DNA from: Geosiphon pyriformis
Taxonomy: Eukaryota > Glomeromycota > Glomeromycetes > Archaeosporales > Geosiphonaceae
Length of the DNA stretch: 64,000 bases
Direction: 5' to 3'
Assembly (NCBI GenBank): GCA_016748015.1
Contig: JAAOMT010000671.1
Location: 1 to 64,000, forward strand
Shown: positions 26,570 through 38,306 of the stretch, piece by piece
How the letters are laid out: every line of letters begins with the position of its first letter
Numbering within the stretch: the first letter of the stretch is position 1
The notes under the pieces: model-generated
Database searches by the model: none
What the model saw: only the letters and a program-made list of their open reading frames with translations
Told to the model about the DNA's origin: nothing
Made by a program: the position numbers and the translations under genes

Positions 26570-27006
26570 AAAATTAAAAAATCTTTAACTTATAGAACCG
26601 AACTCCCCAAAACAGGAGAGTAAACACCAGACAATGCCCAAAAGTAGAAAGAAAGACCTTCTCCAATATATTGGTTTTACAAAATTGGAGAACAACTAGA
26701 CTTAGAAAACCCATATGGAGACTATAACCAGAAAACTTTCAACAAAGAAACAATGCAACAAGTAGAAAAATTTGTAGAAAGGAGCAACCTGACACTACAC
26801 TACAAAACAACATGTTGATTATACATCACTTTTCAACATTGTCCAAATATATTATTGGATAGATCTTTGAAAAAGATAACAGTCAACAACATAGGATGAA
26901 TAACCAATCAACAATTCAAAGATCTACAAAAAACCATAGTCAACATAACCATCGAACATTACACAAACAAAGTTTTATCAACAGACATAACTGATTTTGC
27001 AGAAGC
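26570..27006 (+). pseudogene. Extra reading frame 3' of integrase in gypsy A
   Basis: One frame reads coherently from about 26,575 to the TAA at 27,004, with YWFYKIGEQLDLENPYGDYN, QQVEKFVERSNLTLHY and NNQQFKDLQKTIVNITIEHY-like content interrupted by stops. Two of the internal TGA codons are at plausible tryptophan positions. I cannot match it to a known family. Its location between integrase and the polypurine tract is where some Ty3/gypsy elements keep an additional gene. It has no clear signal peptide or membrane segment. Confidence 0.5.
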
Positions 27007-27015
27007 TCAATATTA

Positions 27016-27031
27016 AAAAAAGAAGAGATAA
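27016..27031 (+). promoter_or_regulatory. Polypurine tract of gypsy A
   Basis: A purine run AAAAAAAGAAGAGA followed by TAA abuts the 3' LTR. Element B has a similar purine stretch followed by TAA immediately before its 3' LTR. Plus-strand DNA synthesis would be primed here. Confidence 0.7.
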
Positions 27032-27911
27032 TATTACTTGAAGAAAGAAAGCCTATCAAAGAAAGAAAAAAAAAAGTGACCTGAAGAAAAATGTGATGAA
27101 ATATGAAGGAACACAGAATAGTGTGCAATAATGTAGAATAACATATTATAATATAGAATAACATAGAATAATGTGTAATAATGTCAGATAATATGTTATA
27201 ACATAGAATAATTAGTTATAACATAAGAAAAACGAAGTGATAGCTAGCAAAAACAGACAATCCAAAGCAATCCTGTAAAACTAGAAAATACACATATATA
27301 GCAGTAGCATTAGAAGCAGAAAAAAAGAAGGCAGAAACAAAAATTCCTTAGTTATTATTCCCTAGTTAGAAACTATAGCATTCCAAAATATCAATAAATA
27401 TACTTATTTAGCATTTCAAATTTAGTTGTTTGCTATCAACTCTAAATAGTGATAGTAATTAATACTTAAAAACACACAAGAACAATAGCCCTTGATCACG
27501 GCTATTGATGGAATACTAACTTATATTGCCTTGGCTTATTGTCTTTATTTTTTTTATCTCTTTTATTTTTGTCTTTATTTTTGTTGTATATACTAATTGA
27601 TTGAAGATTAAGCACTAAATATTGATGTTAAAAATTGTCTGGTAAAAGATCTCTGCAAGTAGATAGAATGCATAAAAATTATAGATTGCTTACCAGAGGA
27701 TTGCCGGCCACCACACTAAGAAAAAAATTGATGAAATTGTGATTCCAGGAAGCTATAGATAAAATAACATGGGAATCTCTGTTCATTATACAAAGAACTC
27801 CAATCAAAACCTTCAGATTAAAACACTTTTAGACATTACTAACATCATCAATTGAGCACCAAGTTACAGGTTTGTTATTTGCTTTGAGACTCCAAATAAT
27901 CATCTGTAATA
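27032..27911 (+). repeat. Gypsy A 3' LTR
   Basis: It starts TATTACTTGAAG, with the second base mutated from TG to TA, and ends CATCTGTAATA. It is colinear with 15,591-16,512 including the roughly 20-bp tandem array (about 27,121-27,230), but 42 bp shorter. The duplicated target tetramer ACAT and LINE2 sequence follow. Confidence 0.9.
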
Positions 27912-30400
27912 ACATCTTTTGAGTTGTTCTAAGTGAAGACTTTGACCAATAGATATTTACTAAATAAATTGACCAAACTTAAGTCCAAACAAAACTTGAA
28001 ACTCACACTTTTTCTGAACTTATTTTTGTTGAAATTCCTACTTAAGACCACAAAAGTACTAAAATTAACTGCTTTAATAATGAGAAAATTGATTTTTATA
28101 GCTTAATTAAACCTAGTTTTAATAAAAACATTAGTATATAAACCCAAAATTATAACTAAAAACTTGTTTTTAAAGAGAAATCATACTAAAATAACTTGGT
28201 TAAAAACTTTTTCTATCTTAAAAACATGCCAAGCCAGAGAATTATTTATAATAATAGTTATTTTAGGACCAAAAAAATTTTTATCTAAACCAAACATAAA
28301 AATTTGCATTTTATCAAATTTATTTATAATCTATAATTTAGTATTAAATCTTAATTTTGTTTTTGTAATAATAAAAATCATATTATTTATAATTATATAC
28401 CATCAAACAACATCTTTCTGTTTTATAGAAACATTAATACTTTAATCATTACATATAATAAACTTCTATACTAAATTAGTTATTAAGATGAAAAAAACAA
28501 TAGAATACTTAAGCCAATATACAACAAATTTAATCTTGTCAAAACTAAACCAACTAAAACTTTAAGAGCCACTATTTTTAATTTTAGTCTATTCATCTTA
28601 GTGGTCAAAATCTTAGATCTATTTAAACCCAAATCTGAAATTTTATTATTTGTAACTAAAAAAAAAATGAATAATACAAATAAGTTATCTAAAACCATAT
28701 TCAAATCCAAAATTAAATTTAATAATAAAAAAAAAAAAATTAAAAAACAGATACCAAAGACACCAGTTCTATAAAATTTAATTTTTACACAATATCTAAC
28801 ACTTAATTTGCCAAAAGCTCTAATAAGTATTCCAAAGATACCAAGTAAATACTAATAAATAAATTATCTTAAACAACTAGAAAACTTTTTTTAATATATA
28901 ATATACTAAAAAAAAATTCAAAGCCAAAACCAAAGTAAATATTATTAAAAAAAACAATAAATAAAATTACTTAAGCCTAAGATTTATTACTAAATACAAT
29001 AGAACAAAAAATAGAAACATTTTTTTTAACATACAACTTGACCAACTAAAGACAATTTTCTTCTAAAGCAACTCTTTTATAAATTTTTTTAGAAAGCAAA
29101 ACAGATATGTTTAATATATTATATTCTAAAATTAAATGTCTAAATGTTTGCACTTCTTATAATAAACCAAATTTAACTTAATTCAAAAGAGTTTTATATT
29201 ACTAAAAATTGGCTTTATGTAAAAAGCAATCTTAGATTTTTCATTTGTTTTAAAACCAACTACAGCATAGCAAATCCTATTATTAGTATTAAATAATTGG
29301 TTGATAATACAAGTTTTTTTACCAGTTTTTTCCAATAAAACACCTAGATCATAAGCTGTTGTTTTCATAGACAAAGTAAACAAGAGTGCTCTAAAACAGT
29401 CTCTAAATATTTAAATATCTCAATTTTTTATAGTTCTGATTATACATACAAATCAAAAAAAACCACTTTGATACCAAATAATTAGCCTAACTTAATTTGG
29501 TAAATTTTACTATAGTTTTTTGCCACAGCCCAATAAATTACAATTAGATTGATACTATTTAACCATATTTGGCTACTGTAGTAATAATTATTTTTTTATA
29601 TATATTTATAAAAATTTCTTTAATAATCAGTTTAATTTGAATGTATTTTTTGTTTTTTAATATTATTATTAATAATAATCTTCTTCTTTTTAGCCAATAA
29701 TATAGTTTTTTTCATATTTTTTTCTAATATAAACATTAATCTGATAATTTTTTTAAATTTTAAGAAAGTAGTAATCTCCCAAAACTGTTGATTAATAAAA
29801 AATTTTTCTTAATTGCTTAAGTTTTAGCTATTATTGATTTGTCTTCTATTGTTAACAGATTAATATTTAAAGCAAAGAATTTTTAAAAGCAATTTTAACT
29901 AGAGTTTTTACTATCTTAAAGTTAATCTATTTTCTGTCCAAAAAAATGTTGAGAAAAGATAGAAGTAAACCAACTTTTTTATTTATATTAAAATTAAAGA
30001 AATCAAGAGAAAAATTACAAACTATATTAAATATTATTTTTTTAGTTTTAGGGATTATGGTAGTTGAATTAAGAAGAAAATCACTACCAATACTAATTAT
30101 AGAATTACTGTTTTTATTATCACTAGAATTACCATCCATATCCGAAAACATACTATTACCAAAATTAGACTTAACTAAAAAAATGTTCTTTTTATTACTA
30201 AAATACTTGATATTACCAAAAACAACTCTTTTCTTTTAAAAAAAAAGCCACTAATAGGACCATAAAAAGCCTTTTTGGATGTTTTTTTTTTAAATATACT
30301 ACTACTTAAAGCAGTTTCCAAATTTATAATACAAGAATTATTAAGTTAAAAAATATTAACAAAAAAAACAAGAAAAAACAAAAACTTCTTTTTTTAAATT
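27912..30400 (-). mobile_element. LINE2, 5' part
   Basis: On the minus strand this contains the 5' untranslated region, ORF1 and the start of the endonuclease of the LINE continued at 15,590-10,421. The 5' end at about 30,310-30,400 matches the complement of 54,83x-54,93x at the start of the plus-strand LINE. ORF1 fragments lie at 30,151-28,483. The endonuclease segment matching 57.1-57.3 kb lies at about 28,260-27,916. It breaks off exactly at gypsy A. Confidence 0.82.
28483..30239 (-). pseudogene. LINE2 ORF1 remnant
   Basis: Minus-strand fragments match LINE ORF1 in order. An N-terminal piece lies at 30,151-29,927. A segment starting FTLSMKTTAYDLGVLLEKTG lies at 29,383-29,183, aligned with FTLLVGTTAHNLGTLLNGAG at 55.87 kb. 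A C-terminal piece with SKILTTKMNRLKLKIVALK lies near 28,660-28,560, aligned with SSKILTTKVGCLESKLVALE. The knuckle region is unrecognisable. This copy belongs to the same subfamily as the 54.8-kb LINE. Confidence 0.75.
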
Positions 30401-32560
30401 ATAAAAAAAGTTAAAATATTTATAATTTTAAGATTTTATTAAATATTAAATTAATTGTATTAATTAAAACTGTCAAAAAAAAAAATTTAAAATTTTTCTA
30501 ATAAGATTTTTTTTGTTTATAGTAAATTTAATATGATTTATAATAACAATTTTTTTATTTTAAAAAATATTTCTATCTAATTTTCTATTTTTATAAAACT
30601 TATTAAAAAAATAAAAAATTGTAATTGGTTTTTTAAAACATGTATAAAACTTATAATTTATAAATAACTATAAAATACATGATAATCTAAATTAAAATAA
30701 AATTTTTTTATTATTATTTTGAAAATTTTTTTATTCTTTTTTGTATAAAATAAATAACATAAAAATTTATATAATTATAAAATTAATATTAAGTTAATTA
30801 TTAAAACTAATTTAATAACTAATATATTTATTAATAATACTATTTGGATTAAAAATAATTAAGTTATTATTCAATATATTTTGAATATTATAAGCAAATT
30901 TTTTTAAATTAATAATATATTTATTAATAATAATAATAAAATTGGGATTAAAAATATTTTCTTATTTATTAATAATTTGCTAATTTTTGTTGTAAAAAAA
31001 AATTTTATAAATATCTGAATATTTTTTATTTAAAAATAAATTTTTTAAGTTTAGTTTAATTAAGTTATATTTTAATATTAATTTTTTTGTAAATATAATT
31101 TTAAAAAAAAACAATTTTATATAAATAGTTTTTTAACAATTTTATAGTTTATTATTAGTTATAAATTATAGTTTAGTTTTATTTTAAAAAATATTTGTAT
31201 TAAGTAAAACACTTTAATTAAAACTTTTTAATTAAAACTTTGTATTATTTATTTTTGTATAACTTAAAATATTTTAGGCAAATTTAAGTTAAAAAAAAGT
31301 GATTTTAATAATAATTTTGTTAATACTAATAATATTTTTGGCAAATTATTTTAATATTAGTTTTTGAATTTACAAATTTTAAATTAAATATTCAAAAATT
31401 TGTTATATTATTCTGTATAAATTATTTTAAATAACAATATTTTTTTTACTACTAATTTTTTTATTATATTTTAGTTTATTGACAATATTTTAATGTTAAA
31501 TATTTTTAAAAATTTGGTTTATTATAAAATAATTTATTTGTTAAAAAATTTAAAATAGCATATATAAATTAATTATTAAACAAATATAATTAATGTTTTG
31601 ATTAAAAAAGTATTTTTTTATATTATATATTTAAGATAAATATAAATATTAATAAACAATAAAAATAAAATAAAATATTATTAAAGTATTATAAATTATT
31701 AAAAATATATTTTTAATGTATTTTTTTTAAATTAAAATAGTGTTAAAACAAATAGTATTAAACAAACTTTTTTTAGTTTTTTAATAATAAGTAAAAGTAT
31801 AAAATATTTTTTTGTATTATTTATATTATATATATATAAATATCAAAAATTTATGATAAAAAAATCTATAAAACTATGGTTTTAATAATACATAAAAAAA
31901 CAAAAATTGGTTGTAAATAACTACTTTAAAATATTATTAATTTTTGTTTAATTTTATTATTTTTATATATATTAAAAAAAATTATATAAAAAATATTTAC
32001 CAATAAAATTTTTAAGTATGTCAATATTTATTTTTTTTTTTTCAAATTATTTTCACAAATTTTTTTAATTTTAAAAGAATAATATTTTATTTATATAAAT
32101 TTAAAAATTTTTTTTGTATTATTTTTTTTATATTATATTATATTATTTTATTTTATTTTAACTTTTATATTAAATGTATTGTTTTTAATTTTTATTAAAA
32201 AAACATTTGCTTATAATATAAAAAATAAAATTTTTAAAAAAATTTATAAGATTTTTTTTGCAATAAATGCTTATTTAAAAGATTTCTACAATAATAAATA
32301 AATTAATAAAAGACAAAATTGCATTAAAACTTATTTATTTTAATTATTATTATTTTTAAAATTGATATTTATTGTTATATAAATATATTTTTTATAAATA
32401 TATATATAATAATACAAAGTTGTTAATAATTAATATTTAAAAAATAAATTAATAAAAATAAATGTTTAAAGCAAATAAAAAAATAAAAAAAGTGTTTTAT
32501 TGTAAATAAATTAACAAAAAAATTGCATAATATAAAGTGTGCTACAACAAAATCAAACAA
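30401..32560. other. AT-rich desert, no gene
   Basis: Roughly 2.1 kb of nearly pure A/T sequence with long homopolymers and no visible CG dinucleotides or open frames. It lies between the 5' end of LINE2 and element X. Confidence 0.6.
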
Positions 32561-32764
32561 AGTAAATATTTGACATTACTGGTCATCAAGATCAAATATT
32601 TATTTGCTCATACCTATTTTATCTTTTATTTTGGTATATTTGATACTAATAATTCTTTCCAGTATAATTAATTTTATAACAGCTTATTTATTTATAAAAG
32701 TTAATATGATGTGTCAAAAGAGGTGTTAAATTTTTCTTGATTCTAGTAACAGAAAAAGCAAATA

Positions 32765-33322
32765 TGTCTAAGCACATAAATTCAGTTAGGAAGACTTCCT
32801 GATTTGTTAATGAAAATTATTCTTTTTATAATAGTAAAAAAATTAGAGAAGTTTTTGAAAACAATTGTAGAACATTAAACAAAATTTCTGAAATATTACA
32901 ATATTCAATTACTTTTTTTCTTTATAAGCCACTATTGTTATCAAAAGACAATAATAGAATTATTATATCTGACTTGTTGTTTACAGATATTATGAGAGTT
33001 TTAATAATAGTTGACATATGATACAGTACTGCTGCTCTTGGTGCTTTAGAAACTGGTAGTGCTTCAAAGACTGATAGTGCTTCAAAGACTGGTAGTGCTT
33101 TGGAGACTATTGCTGTAAGTATTGATGAAGTTACTCTGGATCAAATTTTGGTTAACAAGATTACTTTTTTTTCATATTAGAAGAAAAAATTAACAGATTT
33201 ACAAGTAAGAATAATGGTCCAATGGGATCCTTCAGGAACAAGTTTGTTAATAGAATATTGCTTAAACAAATTAATTAGGAATGGAATTCAAATTTACCTT
33301 TTTTTAAGAAAAAAAATATGAC
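32765..33322 (+). pseudogene. Unknown plus-strand gene remnant next to element X
   Basis: From ATG at 32,765 one frame reads about 185 codons to TGA at about 33,320, through two TGA codons and one TAG. Content includes FVNENYSFYNSKKIREVFENN, a serine/alanine-rich repeat, IDEVTLDQILVNKI and QVRIMVQWDPSGTS. It looks like a decayed coding sequence because the stops are few and the residues are not AT-biased. I do not recognise a domain. It may be a second gene of the element transcribed in the opposite direction to the minus-strand gene beyond 33.7 kb. Confidence 0.45.
33052..33105 (+). repeat. Three in-frame 18-bp repeats
   Basis: Units ACTGGTAGTGCTTCAAAG, ACTGATAGTGCTTCAAAG and ACTGGTAGTGCTTTGGAG start at 33,052, 33,070 and 33,088. 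They encode a repeated Thr-Gly-Ser-Ala-Ser-Lys type hexapeptide within the surrounding reading frame, consistent with a low-complexity linker. Confidence 0.8.
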
Positions 33323-33399
33323 CAATAATAAAACTTAGAGCATAAAAATTCTGATATATACCCAATAAATACATTTTCACACCAACTTTGGCATCTGTA

Positions 33400-33660
33400 A
33401 TTAAAAAAAGACTCTATACTAGCAATTATATTTATTATTTGACCAATATTTAGTATTAGCAAACAAAAGTTTGACTAATAGTTTTAAAGATATATTAAAA
33501 TTTAACTTTTTTGGAACAAATAAATCCATGTTAAATGTTTTTCATAATTCAAACATAATCATACAAAATGAAGATTCGGACCTAGATTCAACATATCATG
33601 TTTTAAAAATGCCAATTATAAATAGTAATACACCCAATTCAATATAAACAAAACTGTACA
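33400..33660 (+). other. Weak coding-like stretch, unassigned
   Basis: A plus-strand frame reads SFKDILKFNFFGTNKSMLNVF and then an acidic IIIQNEDSDLDST, with stops at both ends. The amino-acid composition is more protein-like than the deserts, but I cannot match it. The minus-strand gene of element X begins to be recognisable only above about 33,700. Confidence 0.25.
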
Positions 33661-33689
33661 CAATACAATGTATTTATAATTTCTTAAAG

Positions 33690-35666
33690 GATATTTATTA
33701 GGCTGTCACACAATTAATTTGATAAGCTTTGAAAACATAATCTCTTAAAAGAGATATTAGAAAGTTAATAATAGATAATAGTTGTGATTTTATTAACAGA
33801 TTTATATTTTTTGATAATCTGTTTTTTCATTTGTTACTGAAATTGGTTTTCAAGTATCTAATAATGTTTTTTTAATTTACTTTGCTTTAAGAAAGTCTAT
33901 TTTTTTTATTTGTGCAATTTTACTAAATTTTTTCATTTCTTTACTTAATATCTATTTATGGCCAATATTATAAAAAACATGATTAGAGACATTTGAATTT
34001 ACAAACTGTGTCTTTTTTATCTGAACTCAAAATTGATTTGATTTAGCAATAAAGCTAAAATGTGTATGAGATCTGTATATTTCACTTTTAGAATATTTGA
34101 TAACATTAAAGAAATTAGTATGCAATCTCTTAAATTTAATACAATTACATACTACAATTTTCCAATGCTATTGTGAAAGTATAGAAGGAATCAATGATTT
34201 AAGCATTTTGTTAATTTCTTCAAAAATTGCATTATGGTTTTGATGTTAATTTAAAAGTTAAATTAAGAAATTACAATTTTTTTTTGAATCAGCTTGCAAA
34301 CTTCAAACTTTAATCATAGTTATTGTTCTTTATTAGCAATTTCAATTAATTAGTAAATAGAATGATGTTGAGCAGACCAAATTGGTGCAAATATTTGTCT
34401 AGTTACAAGTTTTAATAAAGACTTATTGAAATAAACTTCAGTGCAAAAGTTAATAATTGCTTGTAAATAAAAAAAAACTTGTTCATACTTTAACCTAAAC
34501 ATGGAATCTGTTTTATTTTGGGCCCATTCTAAATAATCTTCAACAGATAAATTTTTCTTAAAAACAACATATGGCCATATTATTTCAGAAGCCATTATAT
34601 GCTTATATATATTATATATCAAATCTTACAACTTATAATGATCAAAACATTTTTTAAAAAACTGCAGTTGACTTTTACTCCAATATCTCTGATATTGTAC
34701 AAAGTATTTTATATCAATATTTCAATTCAGTTCAACAAATGCTTTTAGCATATTTATTTCTTAATAAAAAACACTTAAAACCAATATAAGTTAAAAAAAG
34801 TCTTTTTTAATTATTTGTGCATGATGATAAGGTACTTCATCACATGTTATTATAATCTATCTGTAACTATCATCTTTAATGCTGAATAGTTCTTTAATAT
34901 GCCCAAAAATTTTTTAAATATTGACAATTAAGTTTGAATTTATGACTATTGGATTAGAAACATATAATTACAACATATAATCTTAATTTTTGAATACAAT
35001 TGTGTATTTTTAAATGTGTGAAAATAAGAAATAAGTTTTTTGTCAATGTTAGCTAATTTATTTAATTAATTTATCTTAGTAATTATTGGTAATTTGTTAT
35101 AGCATACAGAATAAACTTGCTTCTTATTATTAATATTAGACAATTAACAAATTGGACATTTTTTTAGAAAACCAATTTGGCTTTAATGTTGTGCTAATTT
35201 ATTAATCACATTTGTTTTTTGACTTTTTTTTGCACAAAGCTCTTCTAAAATAATAGTAAAATAATTAGTAAGTTTTTTATGAATTTTATTTATTATACTT
35301 AAAGTTAAAGAAAATAATTTTTTATATTCCTTTTCAGAAAGTTCAAAATACAACCAAAAATATATATTTTGAATATTATTAATTTGATCATAATTAAAAA
35401 CAACAAAACTCATAATGATATTGAATATAACTGTATTATATCTACAATCTAAGTAATTTTTTTGACCTTTTTGTTTATTGTCAAAAGCTAAAAATAAAAA
35501 TCCTTTAAGAAGTTTTGATTGTTCTATAGCCAAACTTTCTAACCAATTAGTAAACTTTTTATAACAACTGGAACTTATAATATGATTATTAATATTAATA
35601 ATTATTTTCAATCTTACTATTAAATATTTGATTGCTGAAGTGGCTAAATCAATAGCAGAAACATAT
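33690..35666 (-). pseudogene. Element X gene, 3' part (repetitive glomeromycotan protein family)
   Basis: On the minus strand, 35,611-35,183 is open and contains FLFLAFDNKQKGQKNYLD and FNIIMSFVVFNYDQ. The frame 34,622-34,350 contains IWPYVVFKKNLSVEDYLEWA, QVFFYLQAIINF and FAPIWSAQHHSIY. Weaker matches continue to about 33,900. I recognise these as a large repetitive hypothetical protein family of glomeromycotan genomes, probably a transposon protein. The acidic motif DNxxKGQKNYLD could be catalytic, but that is a guess. The gene is split at 35,666 by gypsy B and continues at 43,715-44,489. Stops show it is dead. Confidence 0.65.
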
Positions 35667-35753
35667 TGTTACAGTTGAAACCCATAATTTTTATTAGTTA
35701 TCACATGTATTAGTCACTAATATCATATAATTAGCCATTCTATTTTTAGATAG

Positions 35754-35885
35754 TGATCATTAACCTGATCAATGATCTAACTGTTGACCTGATCATTGAT
35801 CTGATCATTGACCTGATCAATGACTTGATCGTTGACCTGATCATTGACCTGATCATTGACCTAATCATTGATTTGATTGTTGACC
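35754..35885. repeat. Eleven tandem 12-bp units (TGATCATTGACC) in 5' LTR
   Basis: Consecutive 12-mers vary around TGATCATTGACC and carry a palindromic TGATCA core in most units. They lie in the U3-like part of the LTR, so they could be enhancer or insulator-type binding sites. The 3' LTR has seven units. Confidence 0.9.
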
Positions 35886-36152
35886 ACTTTCATTAGCTAT
35901 ATAAGCAATAAGTCTCTTAGCTGTAGAAAATCATCTCTCAGACAAGAATCAAATAAATAAAAATAACAACTTTTATCTCAATCATTCTCTTATCGCTAAT
36001 TTCCCTTTCCCTACCTTCAAGTATCCAAACATCTTAGGATAAAAGATTACTTGTTGGCCTTTTCCTGACATATATAATTGTAGCATTTGAAGATTATTTG
36101 AATAAACGTGACTGAAAAGCACAAGTTGATACCTGATATTGAATTCTAAGAG

Positions 36153-36172
36153 NNNNNNNNNNNNNNNNNNNN
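36153..36172. other. Assembly gap of 20 N
   Basis: A fixed-size gap of 20 N. The 275 bp before it (35,878-36,152) are repeated exactly after it (36,173-36,447), so it most likely joins two overlapping contig ends that were not merged. The apparent loss of coding on the minus strand here is an artefact. Confidence 0.95.
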
Positions 36173-36706
36173 TGTTGACCACTTTCATTAGCTATATAAG
36201 CAATAAGTCTCTTAGCTGTAGAAAATCATCTCTCAGACAAGAATCAAATAAATAAAAATAACAACTTTTATCTCAATCATTCTCTTATCGCTAATTTCCC
36301 TTTCCCTACCTTCAAGTATCCAAACATCTTAGGATAAAAGATTACTTGTTGGCCTTTTCCTGACATATATAATTGTAGCATTTGAAGATTATTTGAATAA
36401 ACGTGACTGAAAAGCACAAGTTGATACCTGATATTGAATTCTAAGAGCACCGACATGAGCCATAGAATTATACCAGTGGTGATCAATTATTGACAGTATG
36501 GACTATTTCTCTACCTTCAGATTTCTTTGTTACTTTTTGAAAAAAATAGCGACTGAAATATTTTATGAGACTGATCTTGCACATTAAATCCATACTCATT
36601 CAATTCGCTTATTGAAGTTGAATTCCTTTTGATTATTTCCATCACTCTACAATCCTGTTCTTTCTTGCTATCCGTTAGCTTGTTACTCCAACTCATAACA
36701 TAAAAG

Positions 36707-36724
36707 TGATGCTCCCTGTGAGGT
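36707..36724 (+). promoter_or_regulatory. Possible tRNA primer binding site of gypsy B
   Basis: TGATGCTCCCTGTGAGGT lies six bases after the 5' LTR and resembles TGGTGCTTTCTATAAGGT at the same place in gypsy A. If the first three bases were once TGG, they would pair with a tRNA CCA end. The specific tRNA is not assigned. Confidence 0.4.
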
Positions 36725-36734
36725 TGTCAAAATT

Positions 36735-38306
36735 CACTTATTCCCTTATTGTATAGGTGATTATTCATATCTGCCACAGCAATTAGAAGAACACTTTGCA
36801 GTACACAACAGAAACAACCTAGATTTCATTGAACTTAATCCTCTGCCCTTCTGCTTGATCTGCTTTCCCCTTGAAGAACAATCCAGTAGACAATTTCAAG
36901 ACTTTTGGAACTGGTTCCTGAATGAGCTTTCAGCTGAAACCTACACAGCTTATACAACCTATTACTTTGACCAAGCTTATTTTGAAAATAACTTTGAAGA
37001 AAGAAACAACAGTATCAATCAGCTCTTATATTCTGCGACCTTTGAACAACAGCCCCCTGATTTCGAATATCTGAATTATCAAATCCACATTTGGATTGCT
37101 GCCCATCAAGCAACTGAAACTCCCTTTGAAACAGAAGAAGAAAGCTACCAAACTGCCCCTGTTTTTGACCTTTTATCAAGCGAATCAGACTTGTCTACAC
37201 AAACAGTTACACCTGAACCAATGGCTAATGACCCCATGCAAGCAAACATTCTGGCTACCCTTCAAGATATACAAACTGTTCTAAAAAAAAGAAACAATAC
37301 TCCACTACCACTATTTAGAGGTGATGCACAAGATCCAATTGAATGGTTGGATGATTTTGAGAGAGCTGCCACAGCCAACTAGTATGATGAAGAATACAAG
37401 TTCCAAATCATTGGTGGCTACCTCCAAGGCTCTCCTGCTACTTGGTTCTCACAAGAAACAGATGCCAATGCTCAACACAGAATAATTAGATGGACACCAA
37501 TCAATGCTGAAAAAAAAAATACCTCTTTCACTACCCAATTTGAGACCAAGTTCAGAACCCCAATTTTAATATCCAAATGGCGTATGGAATTGGAAAGAAG
37601 AACCCAAGACCCTGGAAAAGTAGTGACTGAATATACCAAAGCTATTAGAAAGCTAATCAAACATGTAGACTCTGGGAGAAATTGAACAGAAGAGCAGAAA
37701 ATTCACTCCTTCACAAAAGGATTGAGAACTGATCTATCGTATGCTCTTTGGTCCCTTTTGGCCCTGAAAGATAATCCCACCATGGATATGGCCATTGAAT
37801 TAGCACAAAAAATTAAAGATAACCAAAGGATGCACTTGGAATTCACACTACCAGTTTTTGTTCCTGCTCTTGTTATGGCTCCTGCCCCTCAAATGGCTGC
37901 TACTTCTTTTGCCATTCACATTCAAGATTCAAATGAACAGTTAATAGACAGACTCACAGCAAATCTTGCCTGGTTATTAGAACCTTTAGCCCAAGCAGTC
38001 AGAGAAAATCAACAACCACAAAGACCCAGATTTGAACCATGCTTCAATCAGTCCCAGCAACCACCTTATCAAAGACAACAAAATCATAGCCCACCTGTAT
38101 GCTATCGCTGTGGATTAACTGGACACTTTTCAAGAGATTGCAACAATTCTCCACTGCCTCCACCAGTTCCCAGAAACAATGATGCTCAGAACAACAGACC
38201 CAACAACAACAATGTTCCCAACCAAAGACCCAATCATGCCAACATCAATTTCTTTGGAGAGGATCCCCTAGTTGAAGCCACTGTTTATCAGCCTTTAAAC
38301 TGGTAG
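36735..38306 (+). pseudogene. gag: Gypsy B gag
   Basis: One frame is open from about 36,735 to TAG at 38,304, broken only by TAG at 37,380 and TGA at about 37,683. Both are at positions suiting glutamine or tryptophan. Capsid-like features are PLFRGDAQDPIEWLDDFERA and the long helical region after it. The nucleocapsid knuckle CYRCGLTGHFSRDC is followed by an Asn/Pro-rich tail. No ATG precedes the first conserved residues, so the start is unclear. The frame ends one codon after a T TTA AAC heptamer, and pol lies in the -1 frame. Confidence 0.85.
38294..38300 (+). promoter_or_regulatory. Candidate -1 ribosomal frameshift heptamer T TTA AAC
   Basis: In the gag frame the codons read CCT TTA AAC TGG TAG. 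The X-XXY-YYZ heptamer is in the correct register, and a -1 slip continues as CTG GTA GGT GCA in the pol frame. A one-base deletion in the decayed copy would give the same picture, so this is only a candidate. Confidence 0.4.

Larger units (their letters stand above)
15591..27911 (+). mobile_element. Gypsy A: complete but decayed Ty3/gypsy LTR retrotransposon with dUTPase
   Basis: The element has two LTRs (922 and 880 bp), a possible primer binding site, gag with a CCHC knuckle, protease, a Cys-rich region, dUTPase, RT, RNase H, integrase, an extra 3' reading frame and a polypurine tract. It sits inside LINE2. Flanking tetramers are ATAT (15,587-15,590) and ACAT (27,912-27,915). Removing the element with one tetramer gives a LINE sequence colinear with the copy at 57.36 kb without gaps. 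It is itself interrupted by a TIR transposon (16,769-18,022) and a solo LTR (24,856-25,834). Stops and frameshifts abound, so it cannot be autonomous. Confidence 0.9.
35667..36700 (+). repeat. Gypsy B 5' LTR, containing an assembly gap
   Basis: It runs from TGTTACAG to CTCATAACA, with TGTTA/TAACA terminal inversion. It contains a 12-bp tandem array (35,754-35,885). The apparent length of 1,034 bp is inflated by a 20-N gap and a 275-bp duplicate. Without them it is 739 bp, against 691 bp for the 3' LTR. Confidence 0.92.

Noticed and set aside
35754-35885. 12-bp array as a CRISPR-like repeat
   Set aside because: Units are directly adjacent without spacers, and they lie in an LTR of a eukaryotic element.
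35982-36486. Two minus-strand open frames in the gypsy B 5' LTR, one containing N
   Set aside because: They lie on the exact duplicate around the assembly gap and recur in the 3' LTR (43,291-43,500) with no resemblance to a protein. LTR sequence, not genes.
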